Below, one piece after another: positions 29,578-39,473 of a stretch of 64,000 bases of DNA. Positions within the stretch are counted from its first letter, which is position 1. Each line of letters starts with the position of its first letter. The position numbers and the translations under genes are program-made. The notes beneath the pieces are model-generated. The model had not been told where the DNA came from, made no database searches, and saw only the letters and a program-made list of their open reading frames with translations. Origin of the DNA: Litoribacterium kuwaitense (GTDB lineage: Bacteria > Bacillota > Bacilli > Bacillales > DSM-28697); NCBI RefSeq assembly GCF_011058155.1, contig NZ_JAALFC010000002.1:62001-126000 (forward strand), given 5' to 3'.

Positions 29578-31181
29578 ATGAAGTTTGGCACATTTTTGAC
29601 CATATGTATTCTATCTTTTTCGATGGCGTTAGCAGGCTGTAGTAATAATAATCAAGCTGCAACAGAACAAGAAGCATCCGAAAACTTTAATGACACAGGC
29701 ATGCCTATTGTAAATGAACCCATTAAGATCAAGTTTATGACTGGAAAGGCTCCTACGACCGCGGAAGATTACAATCAAGTCGCGGTATGGGAAAAGTACG
29801 AAGAGATGACAAATATTCAAATTGATTGGGGATTGGTACAAAAAGCAGGACTAAAAGAAAAAAGGAATCTCGCTTTAGCGAGTGGAGATTATCCAGAAGT
29901 ATTTTATTCCGCAGGAGTTCCTGTCACTGATTTAGCTAAATATTCTAAGCAAGGGGTCTTTCTCCAATTGGATGATTTAATTGACCAACACATGCCTAAC
30001 TTAAAAAAGCGCTTTGAAGAGTATCCGTCGGTGAAGCAAGGGTTGACATTGCCAGACGGACACATATACTCTCTGCCAACAATCTATTCTTTTGATGCAT
30101 TACAAATGTCAGGGGTAGGCTGGGTTAGACAGGATTGGTTGGAACAATTAAACATGGACCTCCCTGAAACGACGGATGAATACTACGAATACTTAAAAGC
30201 TGTAAGTACAACGGATTTGAATGGCAACGGTAAAGCGGATGAAATTCCGTATGGCGGGAAAGGAATTAGCGGAATAGTTGAATTAATAGAAGGTTCTTTC
30301 GGGTTAGGAAATCGGGGTTATCACCATAATTATGTAGATACTGATCCAAATACGGGAGAATTGCGGTTTTTCCGATAGATGATCATTACAAAAAAATGAT
30401 TGGATATCTTCACAAGTTATACAGTGAAGGCTTAATTCAGCAGAATATTTTTTCTATTGAGATAAATCAGTACAATGCTACAGGGTCAAACGGACTTTAT
30501 GGTAGTACGGTGAGTAAAAGTCCAGAAACGCAATTTGGAGCAAAAAATTTTATATCTCTGCCAGCATTAGAAGGCCCGGATGGCTTTAAACAATTCAACA
30601 TGAAAGGTACACCATTAGTACGAATTGATGCATTTGTGTTGACGGATAGAAATAAAAATCCTGCTGCTACATTGAGATGGATGGACTATTTTTATAGTGA
30701 CGAAGGAGCAAAACAATACTTCATGGGGATAGAAGGCGAATCATATGAAGCAAAAGAAGACGGGCGTATTGATTACGTAGATAACATTAAAAACAATCCA
30801 GATGGCTTGTCGATGGAGCAGGCACTCAAACCATATATTACATGGCTTGGAGGTGGTTATCCAGGGATTGTAAAGGAGGAATTTTTTAAAGGCGCAGAAA
30901 CCTCAGAAAAATTTTTAGCAGCTTCAGAACAATTGGCTCCTTATTTCCCAGAAGAATCGTGGCCGGCTTTTACGTATACAGCCGAAGAAAGTCAGGAATT
31001 AACTGCGCTTGCGGATGATATTGAAAAATACGTGACTGAAATGCGCGATAAATTTATCGTTGGCGATATTTCATTATCAGAGTGGGATCAATATGTAGAG
31101 CAAATTAAGAAAATGGGCTTGGATCGATACATGGAAATTTACGAAACTGCATATGAGCGATACACAAATAGCTCTGAATGA
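29578..31181 (+). pseudogene. LplA-type solute-binding lipoprotein of cluster 2, frameshifted
   Basis: ATG 29578 follows GAGGGGAG. The signal peptide has lipobox LAGC followed by SNNNQ. The frame breaks at the T5 run 30367-30371 (after TGELRFF); one extra T gives PIDDHYKKMIGYLHKLYSEG and runs to 31181. The intact protein would have about 534 residues. It is distant from the cluster 1 proteins (KFMTGKAPTTAEDYNQVAVW in place of the DFFAGQAPATNPDWND block) but shares the C-terminal DDIEKYVTEMRDKFIVG. Its 5' end is duplicated, in degraded form, at 37768-37977. Confidence 0.87.
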
Positions 31182-31230
31182 TAAATCTTCATGTTACAGA
31201 AGAGATTAAAAGCGAGTGGAGGAAAATGGA

Positions 31231-32382
31231 GTGAGACAAATCTCAGCAATTCTTTTAGGGGCTGGAAACCGAGGAAATGCGTACAGCGAATACGCGTTGA
31301 AGTACCCATACGAATTCAATATTGTAGCCATTGCCGATCCAGACGAAAAGCGTCGCCGAGATTTTGCTGATAAGTATGATATTCCTCAAGAGCAAGCGTT
31401 TTCTTCATGGGAACAGATACTTGCTCAGCCTCAATTGGCTGAAGTGGCCATCATCACAACACAGGATACATTGCATTATGCACCAACAATTCGTGCTTTG
31501 GAGAGGGGATATCATGTGCTTGTTGAAAAGCCGATGTCTCCTCGGCTCGACGAATGCATCCAAATGGTGGAAGCTGCTCAGCGTTATCGTAAGCAGCTCT
31601 CCATTTGCCATGTACTTCGATATACGCCATTTTGGACAGCAGTTAAACAAGTCGTCGACAGTGGTGAAATTGGTGATATTGTTTCTATTCAGCTTAACGA
31701 AAATGTAGGCAATCTGCATATGGCTCACAGTTATGTGCGAGGCAATTGGAGAAATTCAGAGACATCGAGCCCGATGATACTAGCAAAATCATCTCATGAC
31801 TTAGATATCATTTCTTGGCTCATTGGGAAGCCTTGCAGGCGAGTTAGTTCCTTTGGTTCCCTCATGCATTTTAGTGAAGAAAATGCACCTATAGGCGCAA
31901 CACCATACTGCCTGGATGGCTGTCCCGCTCAGGCAAATTGCTCCTATTATGCACCGAGATATTATGCAAACAAAAGCGACACGTTTTTAAAGAAAATCAC
32001 AAGCGACACGTCACGTGCAGGTGTTTTAGAAGCTCTAAAAACAGGGCCTTATGGTAAATGTGTCTATCAAACGGACAATAATGTCGTCGATCATCAGGTT
32101 GTCAACTTTGAATTTCAAGGAGGGGCAACAGCGACTTTTAGTATGTGCGGCTTTACTCACGATACTTCACGAAGTGTTCAGATTATGGGAACGAAGGGCG
32201 AAATTCGAGGGTATATGAAAGACCATTCCTTTACTGTATATGACTTTTTAACGAATAGAAAAAAGAATATTCAGATGGAGCGACCGACGTCAGGTCATGC
32301 AGGTGGAGACGAAGGCATCATGAGAAGCTTTTTGCAGGAAATCCGCTCATTTCATGGGGGTCAAGGGCTTACATCAGCTTAA
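31231..32382 (+). CDS. Gfo/Idh/MocA-family oxidoreductase with premature stop
   Basis: GTG 31231 (GGAGG eight bases upstream) gives 383 residues. The N-terminal Rossmann motif is LLGAGNRGNAYSEYAL, and VEKPMSPRLDECIQM carries the EKP lysine of the family. The family oxidises or epimerises sugars with NAD(P). A cysteine group (CLDGCPAQANCSYYAPRYY) is present. The frame is open past TAA 32380-32382 as ASLESHIMAFAAEHSRRN... to 32517, and the relic at 36088-36374 keeps the same tail (SAETSAESHMMTFAAEHSRK). So the TAA probably replaced a GAA codon and removed about 45 residues. Confidence 0.88.
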   Translation: MRQISAILLGAGNRGNAYSEYALKYPYEFNIVAIADPDEKRRRDFADKYDIPQEQAFSSWEQILAQPQLAEVAIITTQDTLHYAPTIRALERGYHVLVEKPMSPRLDECIQMVEAAQRYRKQLSICHVLRYTPFWTAVKQVVDSGEIGDIVSIQLNENVGNLHMAHSYVRGNWRNSETSSPMILAKSSHDLDIISWLIGKPCRRVSSFGSLMHFSEENAPIGATPYCLDGCPAQANCSYYAPRYYANKSDTFLKKITSDTSRAGVLEALKTGPYGKCVYQTDNNVVDHQVVNFEFQGGATATFSMCGFTHDTSRSVQIMGTKGEIRGYMKDHSFTVYDFLTNRKKNIQMERPTSGHAGGDEGIMRSFLQEIRSFHGGQGLTSA

Positions 32383-32513
32383 GCATCACTAGAAAGTCAC
32401 ATCATGGCGTTTGCAGCTGAGCATTCCAGAAGAAACTGTGGTGAGTCTGTTGATTTATTAACATTTAAAAATAAAGTCATGGATCTTGAAGCCAACAAGA
32501 AAGGTGGAGAGCA

Positions 32514-34003
32514 ATGATGAGCAATGAAGTGCAAAAAATGAAAACGACCCAAGATTCAAACTGTAGATGCTTTGCGCACTATGACTCTCAAAGACTCCTA
32601 GCCCAAAGCGTGACAACCATTCATAGCGGGGCGGGAAGCCGCTACCCTCAAGGGGCAACAATTGATCTTGAAAATGACAGGTTTTATATTTCGCGACAAA
32701 CGTCCGGTGAGTATCAAGACCAAATGATCTACGAATACGATTTAAACACGCAACAATTATTAAGAAATCAATCCGTTCCTATTGGTGTAAGAGTGTATCT
32801 TGAAGGACTTGTGTATTTTCGGAATTCGTCTCAGCAGCTGTGCTTCATCGTTCCAGTTGATAGATATGGAAAGTTCGGTATTTTCAATTTTGACACAGGA
32901 CAAATGGAAAAAGAATTCTCTATGGAAGGGAACTTTAAAGTTGGTGTAGATAACCATCATAAATATTTTTTGTGTGGAAGAAATGAAGACCCATTAAAAG
33001 ACCCAAACGCGAACATGGATGGTGTCTTCTTATATGATTTTGCCTCGGTCGTTGCGGGGGATCCTGTTTTAGTAGAAACAGTTCAATTTCTTCATGAGCA
33101 AATGTTTATTAATAAAGTACAAGGCATCACGATGATTGATGATTATATTTTGTTAGGTCAGGGAGTAGAGTATCTATCAATGTCAGTTTTGGATTTAAAT
33201 GGACGCTTGGTCCATAAGGCTTCGTATGACTCTAAAGAGATCATCACGCTCATCGGAGGAAACCCAGATTCAACAAATCTTCAAGTTGAGTGTGAAGGTA
33301 TATCTTGGATCACTGAAGACGGGCGTACTTACCCGATCTTATTTCCTTGCTCACAAGGGAAGGCAAGTATTGTTAAATTAGGTGATCTTCAAATGGTACG
33401 AATATAAGCCGGCAAGTGTATAAAGGTTACAATCCATTGAAGGAACATGCGGCGTTACAAATCATCGAAAGCGACGGGACACCCTCTGTGTATGTAACAA
33501 CGGGAGAGGATTTTTATGAAGCTGTGGCTTCGATTAAGAATAAAGGATTATACACGTTCTTCTGCAATGGCAATGCTGTCAATTCCCCGATCGGTGGCCG
33601 ATCGATACGAGGTACGATTTTTGTGACGACGCTTACTGCGGAGGGCGTAGCTTCTTTAGCAGAGATAAGAGGACAGGACTATGGGGGCATAGTCTGGGCA
33701 AATTACTATGATACGAATGCATCGGAGACATGGAAAGGGTGGAGTCACATTGGGGGAGCATATGCTGTTCAAGCAGAAAATCAATTTGACCCTTTCCAGA
33801 CAAATCCAGGTGTATATGAAACGACTTCAGCAACAAATGCACCAGTCCAAGGGAGTGAAGTCAAAATTTATACAATCACTAAGAGTTATTCCGGCAGAAG
33901 GCAGTTGCAATGTAACATTAGCGAATCCGGCGATATTTATTTTGCTAATATTCAGACCAATGGTGTTTTTAAAGGTTGGAGAAAGGTTGTCTTCGAGAAT
34001 TAA
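32514..34003 (+). pseudogene. TagC/phage P68-like beta-propeller protein with knob-like C-terminal domain, probably one frameshifted gene
   Basis: The first frame (32514-33407, 297 residues) has SRYPQGATIDLENDRFYISR and repeated propeller-like strands (YEYDLNTQQLLR, VYLEGLVYFRN, GIFNFDTGQMEKEF, QGITMIDDYILLGQG), as in the TagC and phage receptor-binding-protein propeller domain. The second frame (33416-34003) has no ribosome binding site and begins VYKGYNPLKEHAALQIIESD, the usual continuation; a single missing base near 33395-33407 would join them. The C-terminal part (GLYTFFCNGNAVNSP, YDTNASETWKGWSHI) resembles the pyocin-knob fold of phage tail fibres. Such proteins bind surface polymers. 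It may bind or process the glycan imported by the operon; that is inference. Confidence 0.6.
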
Positions 34004-34170
34004 ACTTTCCAAGATCAGTGTTTCGTGTAAATAAAGATTTCTTCGTTCACATACGTAAAACGTATCCCTTTTTGATGAGATATGAATGCTATGAAAGGGG
34101 ACGGAGGTGAAGTGGTGTCTGTCCCCTACAGTGAAGGAGTTTAATTTCGTATGATAAAAAAAATAGAAGA

Positions 34171-35109
34171 ATGGACGTGACAGATCACCCTGTCCAATTT
34201 GGAGATCGTACAACCATCAAGAAACGTTTTGTACAAAGCTGGCAATTGTACGTATTACTAGCTCCTGCCATCGTTTATTTTACTATTTTTCATTATGTGC
34301 CTATGTATGGCGCGCAAATTGCGTTTAAAAACTTTTATGCGACAAGTGGGATTTGGGGAAGTCCATGGGTTGGTTTTGATCATTTTATCCGTTTTTTTGA
34401 TTCATATTATTTTTGGAGATTATTGAAAAATACGTTTCTGATTAACTTATATCAATTAGCCCTTTTCCCATTGCCAATCATTCTAGCGATCTCTTTAAAT
34501 GAAGTGAAGAATGGGACCGTTAAAAAATGGTCGCAGACCCTGACCTATGCCCCTCACTTTATTTCAACAGTTGTGGTTGTTGGGATGATTGTTGTATTTC
34601 TTGATCCAGAAACAGGCCTAGTCAACAATCTAATTGTATTTTTTGGCGGAGAGCCAATACAGTTTATGCAAAGCCCAGAATGGTTCAGACACATTTATGT
34701 CTGGTCTGGTGAATGGCAATCGTTAGGCTGGAGCTCAATTATCTATTTAGCGGCACTTGCTGGTGTTAATCCAGAACTGCATGATGCGGCAAAAGTAGAC
34801 GGAGCAACTCGTCTGCAGCGAATTTGGAATATCGATATTCCGGCGATTATTCCTACAATCGTTGTTCTATTGATTTTAAACTTCGGAAATTTTATGTCGA
34901 TTGGATTTGAAAAAATTTTATTGATGCAAAACTCGTTAAATTCTTCGACGTCTGATGTGATTCAAACTTTTGTCTATGAGAGCGGTCTCGTCGAAGGCCA
35001 GTATAGTTACGCCGCAGCGATAGGTTTGTTTGACTCTGTGATCAATGTCATTCTCATCGTTACGATGAATCAAATCGCCAGAAAGACGAGTGAAAATAGC
35101 TTATGGTAG
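34171..35109 (+). CDS. LplB-type ABC sugar permease, cluster 2
   Basis: The open frame gives 312 residues, closely similar to the cluster 1 protein (YVPMYGAQIAFKNF, GFDHFIRFFDSYYFWRLLKN, DAAKVDGATRLQRIWNIDIP, SLW ending). The real start is probably ATG 34151, which has GAAGGAG upstream: one extra A in the A8 run 34156-34163 would give MIKKNRRMDVTD, matching MIQKN of the cluster 1 protein. It is the first half of the sugar channel for the lipoprotein at 29578. Confidence 0.9.
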   Translation: MDVTDHPVQFGDRTTIKKRFVQSWQLYVLLAPAIVYFTIFHYVPMYGAQIAFKNFYATSGIWGSPWVGFDHFIRFFDSYYFWRLLKNTFLINLYQLALFPLPIILAISLNEVKNGTVKKWSQTLTYAPHFISTVVVVGMIVVFLDPETGLVNNLIVFFGGEPIQFMQSPEWFRHIYVWSGEWQSLGWSSIIYLAALAGVNPELHDAAKVDGATRLQRIWNIDIPAIIPTIVVLLILNFGNFMSIGFEKILLMQNSLNSSTSDVIQTFVYESGLVEGQYSYAAAIGLFDSVINVILIVTMNQIARKTSENSLW

Positions 35110-35120
35110 GAGGGAGTCTC

Positions 35121-36014
35121 ATGCGGCGATTTAGTTTATCTGACAAAACTTTTGACATAATAAATACCTCTTTCTTACTGGTGATTGTTGTTATGATCAC
35201 TTATCCGCTGATTTTTGTACTAAGTGCATCAATTAGTGATCCCTTGGCAGTGAGTTCTGGAGAAATGTGGCTGTGGCCAACTGGTATTACCTTTGAAGGT
35301 TATCAGCGTGTGTTTGAAAATGACGCCATTTGGACTGGATACAGAAATACGATTTTTTATACTGTTCTCGGGACAATCTTACATTTGATCGTACTCATCC
35401 CATGTGGTTATGCGCTATCAAGAAAAGAGCTCATGGCTAAGACGTTTTTTGTTTGGTTTATTTTATTTACAATGCTGTTTAGTGGCGGTCTTATTCCAAC
35501 GTATATGGTTGTTAAATCGTTGGGGATGGTCGACACTGTGTGGGCGCTTGTCATACCGAACATTGTCGGTGCTTGGGGAATACTCGTGGCACGTGCTTTT
35601 TTTAAACAAACCATTCCATATGAATTAGTAGAGGCTTCTAAAATCGACGGTGCTTCTGATTTTGCGATCTTTTTTAAAGTCGTCATTCCATTATCATTAC
35701 CTATCATTGCTGTCATGGCTCTTTTCCATGGCGTCGGTTTATGGAATCAATATTTTAATGCCTTGATATATCTTTCCGACGAAAATATGTTTCCGTTACA
35801 GCTGATTCTTAGACAGATTCTCATCGTCAATGAGGTTGGACAGGAAGGCGCCATGGAAGTAGGGCAATTGCAATCGCTCGTAGACCAAGTCAAAACAGCT
35901 TCCTTGATTAAATACGCTGTCATGATTGTATCTTCCTTGCCACTTTTACTCATTTATCCATTTTTACAAAGGTTTTTTGTTAAAGGGGTCTTAATTGGTT
36001 CAGTGAAAGAATAA
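35121..36014 (+). CDS. LplC-type ABC sugar permease, cluster 2
   Basis: 297 residues from ATG 35121 (AGGAGGG upstream); an earlier in-frame ATG at 35103 overlaps the LplB gene. Membrane segments and the EASKIDGASDFAIFFKVVIP signature match the cluster 1 LplC protein, as does the FVKGVLIGSVKE ending. It pairs with the LplB protein. As in cluster 1, no ATPase gene is present. Confidence 0.92.
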   Translation: MRRFSLSDKTFDIINTSFLLVIVVMITYPLIFVLSASISDPLAVSSGEMWLWPTGITFEGYQRVFENDAIWTGYRNTIFYTVLGTILHLIVLIPCGYALSRKELMAKTFFVWFILFTMLFSGGLIPTYMVVKSLGMVDTVWALVIPNIVGAWGILVARAFFKQTIPYELVEASKIDGASDFAIFFKVVIPLSLPIIAVMALFHGVGLWNQYFNALIYLSDENMFPLQLILRQILIVNEVGQEGAMEVGQLQSLVDQVKTASLIKYAVMIVSSLPLLLIYPFLQRFFVKGVLIGSVKE

Positions 36015-36087
36015 GAGCTCTTTAAGTGTCGGCGTTATAATAAGATGAATCTTGTGATAAAGCATGGTTAAGGAAGGAAGAAATTAG

Positions 36088-36374
36088 AAACGGTGAGCGA
36101 AACTCGTCGGTCTATGATTTTCTTGACAAAAGACCAAAAAGAAATTCGCTTACAAAGATCAAAGCCAGGGCATGATGGTGGGGACGGAGGCATCATGAGG
36201 GATTTTCTACACGAAGTGACGGGGTTCCAAGGAGAGCAAGAATTGACATCAGCAGAAACATCTGCGGAAAGCCATATGATGACCTTTGCGGCTGAACATT
36301 CGCGCAAGAATAACGGCGAATCCGTTGATCTTTTCAAGTTTAGACAACAAGTGGTTAATCAAGCTGTCAAGTGA
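36088..36374 (+). pseudogene. 3' remnant of a second Gfo/Idh/MocA oxidoreductase gene
   Basis: SVYDFL-DKRPK, then (after a frameshift near 36135) KPGHDGGDGGIMRDFLHEVTGF, ELTSAETSAESHMMTFAAEHSRKNNGESVDLF and a stop at 36374. This aligns with the last third of the protein at 31231-32382 and its lost tail. The N-terminal two thirds are gone, and no start codon or ribosome binding site is visible. Confidence 0.75.
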
Positions 36375-36469
36375 TCATTACAAAGGATTGGGAAAAAGAC
36401 GAGGTCAAATGTGGTGGGACCGATGTAGCAAATGTGGATAGGGAGAAGCAGGAGCCACGTGCTTCTCCT
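36354..36469 (+). repeat. Direct repeat copy a: oxidoreductase 3' end plus truncated terminator
   Basis: GTTAATCAAGCTGTCAAGTG through the hairpin GGATAGGGAGAAGCA ... TGCTTCTCC matches 37981-38095 with few changes. In this copy the hairpin's right arm stops at 36469 and the sequence passes into a relic of the symporter gene, so the duplication junction lies between 36469 and 36480. Confidence 0.8.
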
Positions 36470-36479
36470 AACATTAATA

Positions 36480-36548
36480 GTGATGCTGTAGGAGTGGTGC
36501 TTTGAATCTGAAGAAGCGCGCGAGAAGACAGAGAATGATCATGCTGTA
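36480..36548 (+). pseudogene. Relic of the 3' end of the DAACS symporter gene
   Basis: GTGATGCTGTAGGAGTGGTG, GAATCTGAAGAAGC and CGCGAGAAGACAGA align with 29196-29268 in the symporter gene, with small gaps. It is out of frame and too short to function. Confidence 0.7.
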
Positions 36549-36811
36549 AACGCTAGAATAAAGACAGTTTTTGCTCGATAGTATTTTACACAAAACTCTT
36601 GATTGTCCCAATTATATCTTGTCATTTTTGAAAAATGTAGCTAGACTCACTATAATACATAATACGCCCCATTCCTTCTCCTCAGCTAAAGAAAACTGTA
36701 GCAAAGCTTTTATTGTTCAACGCATTAAAAAAACAATCCAGTAAAACAGAGGATTGTAAAGTTTGAAAAATCTCAATGAAACAGCAATTTCATTTTAGTA
36801 TGTATATTCAA

Positions 36812-37174
36812 CTATTTCAGTTTAATGGCTTTGTTTGCAGACGACACAATTTTTCTCACTTCATGTTTTTCTAAACGTTGGGGTAATTTAAACAAAAGAA
36901 GCTCTTTGCTAACCGTGTAGATCTTATTAGTTCTCACAACTGACTTCTCTCTAAAAGTTACTTCTATGTCATACTTGCTTCTTTTAGGTTTAGTGGTGCA
37001 CATACATACGATAACATCTTTTGAGTCATTTGAATCGAGTCTTTTCCCAACCACAAATACAGGTCTTTTCGTAGGCTTACCATTTGAGAGGTATATGCCG
37101 ACAAAGAAAAAATCGCCTTGATCAGCATTTCGCCGATCTTCAGCGAGTTTTTCCATCTTCTCCTTACGACTCAT
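36812..37174 (-). CDS. PemK/MazF-like toxin
   Basis: 120 residues from ATG 37174, which overlaps the end of the upstream gene by 11 bases. The core GDFFFVGIYLSNGKPTKRPV has the G-D-F and K-RPV marks of the family, followed by VIVCMCTTKPKRS and the VVRTNKIYTVSKELLLFKLP block. MazF/PemK toxins are mRNA-cleaving ribonucleases. The pair lies between two duplication scars, suggesting that it was inserted there. A longer frame upstream to 37246 overlaps the antitoxin and is not used. Confidence 0.75.
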   Translation of the reverse strand: MSRKEKMEKLAEDRRNADQGDFFFVGIYLSNGKPTKRPVFVVGKRLDSNDSKDVIVCMCTTKPKRSKYDIEVTFREKSVVRTNKIYTVSKELLLFKLPQRLEKHEVRKIVSSANKAIKLK

Positions 37175-37436
37175 AGAAGTTTCGCAACTCCTCTTCGTAA
37201 AGATCTCTAAATGTATCCCCTTTAACGTCTGCATCTTCCTGATCATCAGCAGACAATTGAATAGGTTTTAATTTGTCCAACCCTAATTCAGACTCAATTT
37301 GGGATATGCTTTTTTCACACACGGAAACACCAACTCCTCTGTTTTTAAAATTTGTGGAGTACGGCTTTCTTTTTGCTTTAATCCTTCCTTTTCTACTGGA
37401 AACTTTAAGCTTTACACCTCTTGTTGTAGTATTCAT
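37164..37436 (-). CDS. Probable antitoxin partner of the PemK/MazF-like toxin
   Basis: 90 residues; basic N-terminus (GVKLKVSSRKGRIKAKRKPY) and acidic C-terminus (DDQEDADVKGDTFRDLYEEE), a layout common in antitoxins, where one part binds DNA and the other covers the toxin. No family is recognised. Identification rests on the overlap with the toxin gene and the charge pattern. Confidence 0.55.
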   Translation of the reverse strand: MNTTTRGVKLKVSSRKGRIKAKRKPYSTNFKNRGVGVSVCEKSISQIESELGLDKLKPIQLSADDQEDADVKGDTFRDLYEEELRNFYES

Positions 37437-37767
37437 AATTCCACAACCTTTTACCCTTTATTCAAACTAGCAGGTCAATCAATTGGATGCTTGACATTAG
37501 CAGTTTTTTTCATTTTACGAAGAGCTTTTAATCCCTCCCGAACCCTAATTTCTTCAGGTGTGTTTCTTCTCTCTCTGGAGAAGAAACATTGATTAAAAGC
37601 AACCTCTTCAGCTTTAGATTAAAACTTAATCTCCATAAACTTTGTTCTCCGTATCCCTTATATTTTACTACAAAATATAGGTATAATGATAGCCCTTCAT
37701 CTCTTCAGTATCAATATCTTATTCAAACAACATACATGAGGTGTCAGGAAATTGGGGAGTGTTGTAC
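37437..37767. other. Spacer between the toxin-antitoxin pair and the lplA relic
   Basis: About 330 bases without a supportable gene. A minus-strand frame at 37475-37600 (RNTPEEIRVREGLKALRKMKK) has no start codon and may be a decayed gene. Homology to the lpl cluster 2 leader begins again near 37753 (ATTGGGGAGTGTTGTAC). Confidence 0.4.
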
Positions 37768-37977
37768 ATGAAGTTTGGCACATTTTTGTCCATTTGGATT
37801 ATATCCATTCGCAATGGTGTTAGCAGGATGTAGTAATAAGAAGCAGGCTGCACCAGAACAAGAAACATCCGAAAACTTCAATGACACAGGTATGCCATGA
37901 TTAAACCCATTCTGGTTCAGTTTATGACTGGAAAGACTCCTGCAGCCGCTGAAGATTACTATCAAGTTGCGGTATGC
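37768..37977 (+). pseudogene. Relic of the 5' end of the cluster 2 lplA gene
   Basis: From its ribosome binding site and ATG 37768 (MKFGTFL) it follows 29578 onward: the lipobox region, AGCAGGCTGCA, GAAACATCCGAAAACTT and TTTATGACTGGAAAGACTCC, then stops matching at GCGGTATG (37977). Small indels break the frame. Directly after the match the sequence jumps to the end of the oxidoreductase gene, so the middle of a duplicated operon was deleted. Confidence 0.85.
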
Positions 37978-37980
37978 ATA

Positions 37981-38106
37981 GTTAATCAAGCTGTCAAGTG
38001 ATCATTACAAAGATTGTGAAAAAGATCAGGTTAAATGTGGTGGGACTGCTTTAGCCAATGTGGATAGGGAGAAGCAGGAGCCACGTGCTTCTCCCTATCC
38101 GTTTTT
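37981..38106 (+). terminator. Direct repeat copy b with complete lpl terminator
   Basis: Positions 37981-38095 repeat 36354-36469. Here the hairpin is whole: GGATAGGGAGAAGCA (38062-38076) pairs perfectly with TGCTTCTCCCTATCC (38086-38100), followed by GTTTTT. The histidine kinase gene on the other strand ends inside the right arm. Confidence 0.85.
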
Positions 38107-39473
38107 AGAGTAAAGTAGCTCTGGAAAAAAGAGGGTAGCTTTTGTACCGTGTTCGTCAGATGTGATCGAGAAGCGGATATCCATTTTTTCTGCCATGACC
38201 CTTACGATAGACAAGCCGACGTGGGCACCGCTCGCTTTTGATAAAGCTTTTAGTCCCGGACCGTGATCGGTGATATTGACCATCAGTCCTCCAGCCACCC
38301 TTTCAGATTGAACGCCTACATATTTGCCTTCATGAGCGTGCCGTAAAACGTTTTGAAAAAGGTTGTCAACGATTCGTTGCAGCCATTGCTGATCAATGCG
38401 GGCTAAAAAGGTGCTTCTGAGAGAATGATTTCAATGTGGAAGCCTTCTTTTTCAAAGACAGGATACCAATCGGCAATACTTTCGCGCAACCTTCTTGATA
38501 CATCTTGTGACGAAGGGTGAAAAGGGTATTTGTTGCTTGAGAGCAGTGCATAAGACAGCAAATTATCAACCAACGCATCAATATAAGATATTTTATCGTC
38601 CATGCGTGTGATGGTTTCCTGTGCATTTTCCCCGTGCGTTTCTTTTTTTAAGCGAAAGAGTTGTCCCCTTAGTGCTGTTAAAGGTGTTCTTAGATCGTGT
38701 GAAATGTTGGCAATCAGCGATCGTCTTAGTGTTTCTTCTTCTTTTTCCCGTTGTTGACTCGTCTGAATTTCAAAAATCATTTCATTAAAAGAATTTTCCA
38801 GGAGACCAATCTCGTCTTTTTTCCCTTGTCGAATCACATGAGGGAGGCCGGTGTCTTCATCTCTCGTTTGCATCGCCCGCTGCAATGTCAGGAGGCGCTT
38901 CCGAATGCGATAGAAAAACAAACCGGAAAAAATAATGAATAAGACGAGCACGAAAATAATGAGCACGAGATAAAGGGATTCATAGGCGCCAGAGAGGGGT
39001 TGATTTGATATTTTTAAAGAGGCGCGCTCCATTTCAATGATGGCCATCCCTTGGGCAGGGTCGTTTTGAAAAAAACTGACGACTGTAAAAGGATCAGCAT
39101 CATACCCTGTACGTTTTTTCATAAAAGCGGCCGTATCTCCAGCTGACCACTGGCTGGGGACACCTTCCGGAAGCGGTTCGATGCCGCGTGTATAGCCTTC
39201 AGCGTCAATCCAATAAACCCTCGCTTCGCTAAATCTTTCAGCAACCACGTGCTGTAATGTGTTCATGTCGCTTTCGGGAGAGTTAATGGCAGTGACTTGC
39301 TCGTGCCAGAATTCCTCGATGTCATCTCCTGTTGTGCGTTGTGGTGGTTCTCCTAAAGGAGAAATTACGTAAGCGATAATGATATAGAGGAACGGCATAA
39401 TGAACGGAATAAATAAAATGGCAGAAATGATCAGCAGCATATAGCGCGCGAGCAATGACTGGTGAAATTTCAT
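38095..39473 (-). pseudogene. Sensor histidine kinase, frameshifted before the ATPase domain
   Basis: From ATG 39473: membrane segment (about 10-35), an extracellular part of about 130 residues, a second segment (LVLIIFVLVLFIIFSGLFF), HAMP, and the HisKA box ISHDLRTPLTALRGQL. The frame stops after LSEAPF at A5 38405-38409 (plus strand); one more base gives FLARIDQQWLQRIVDN and links to the second frame with GPGLKALSKASGAHVGLSIV (ATP lid) down to 38095. Restored length is about 459 residues. It overlaps the regulator gene by four bases. A partner of the divergent ABC transporter is likely. Confidence 0.85.

Noticed and set aside
37475-37600. Minus-strand frame with a charged helical peptide (EEIRVREGLKALRKMKK)
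   Set aside because: No start codon within the open stretch; at most a decayed gene.
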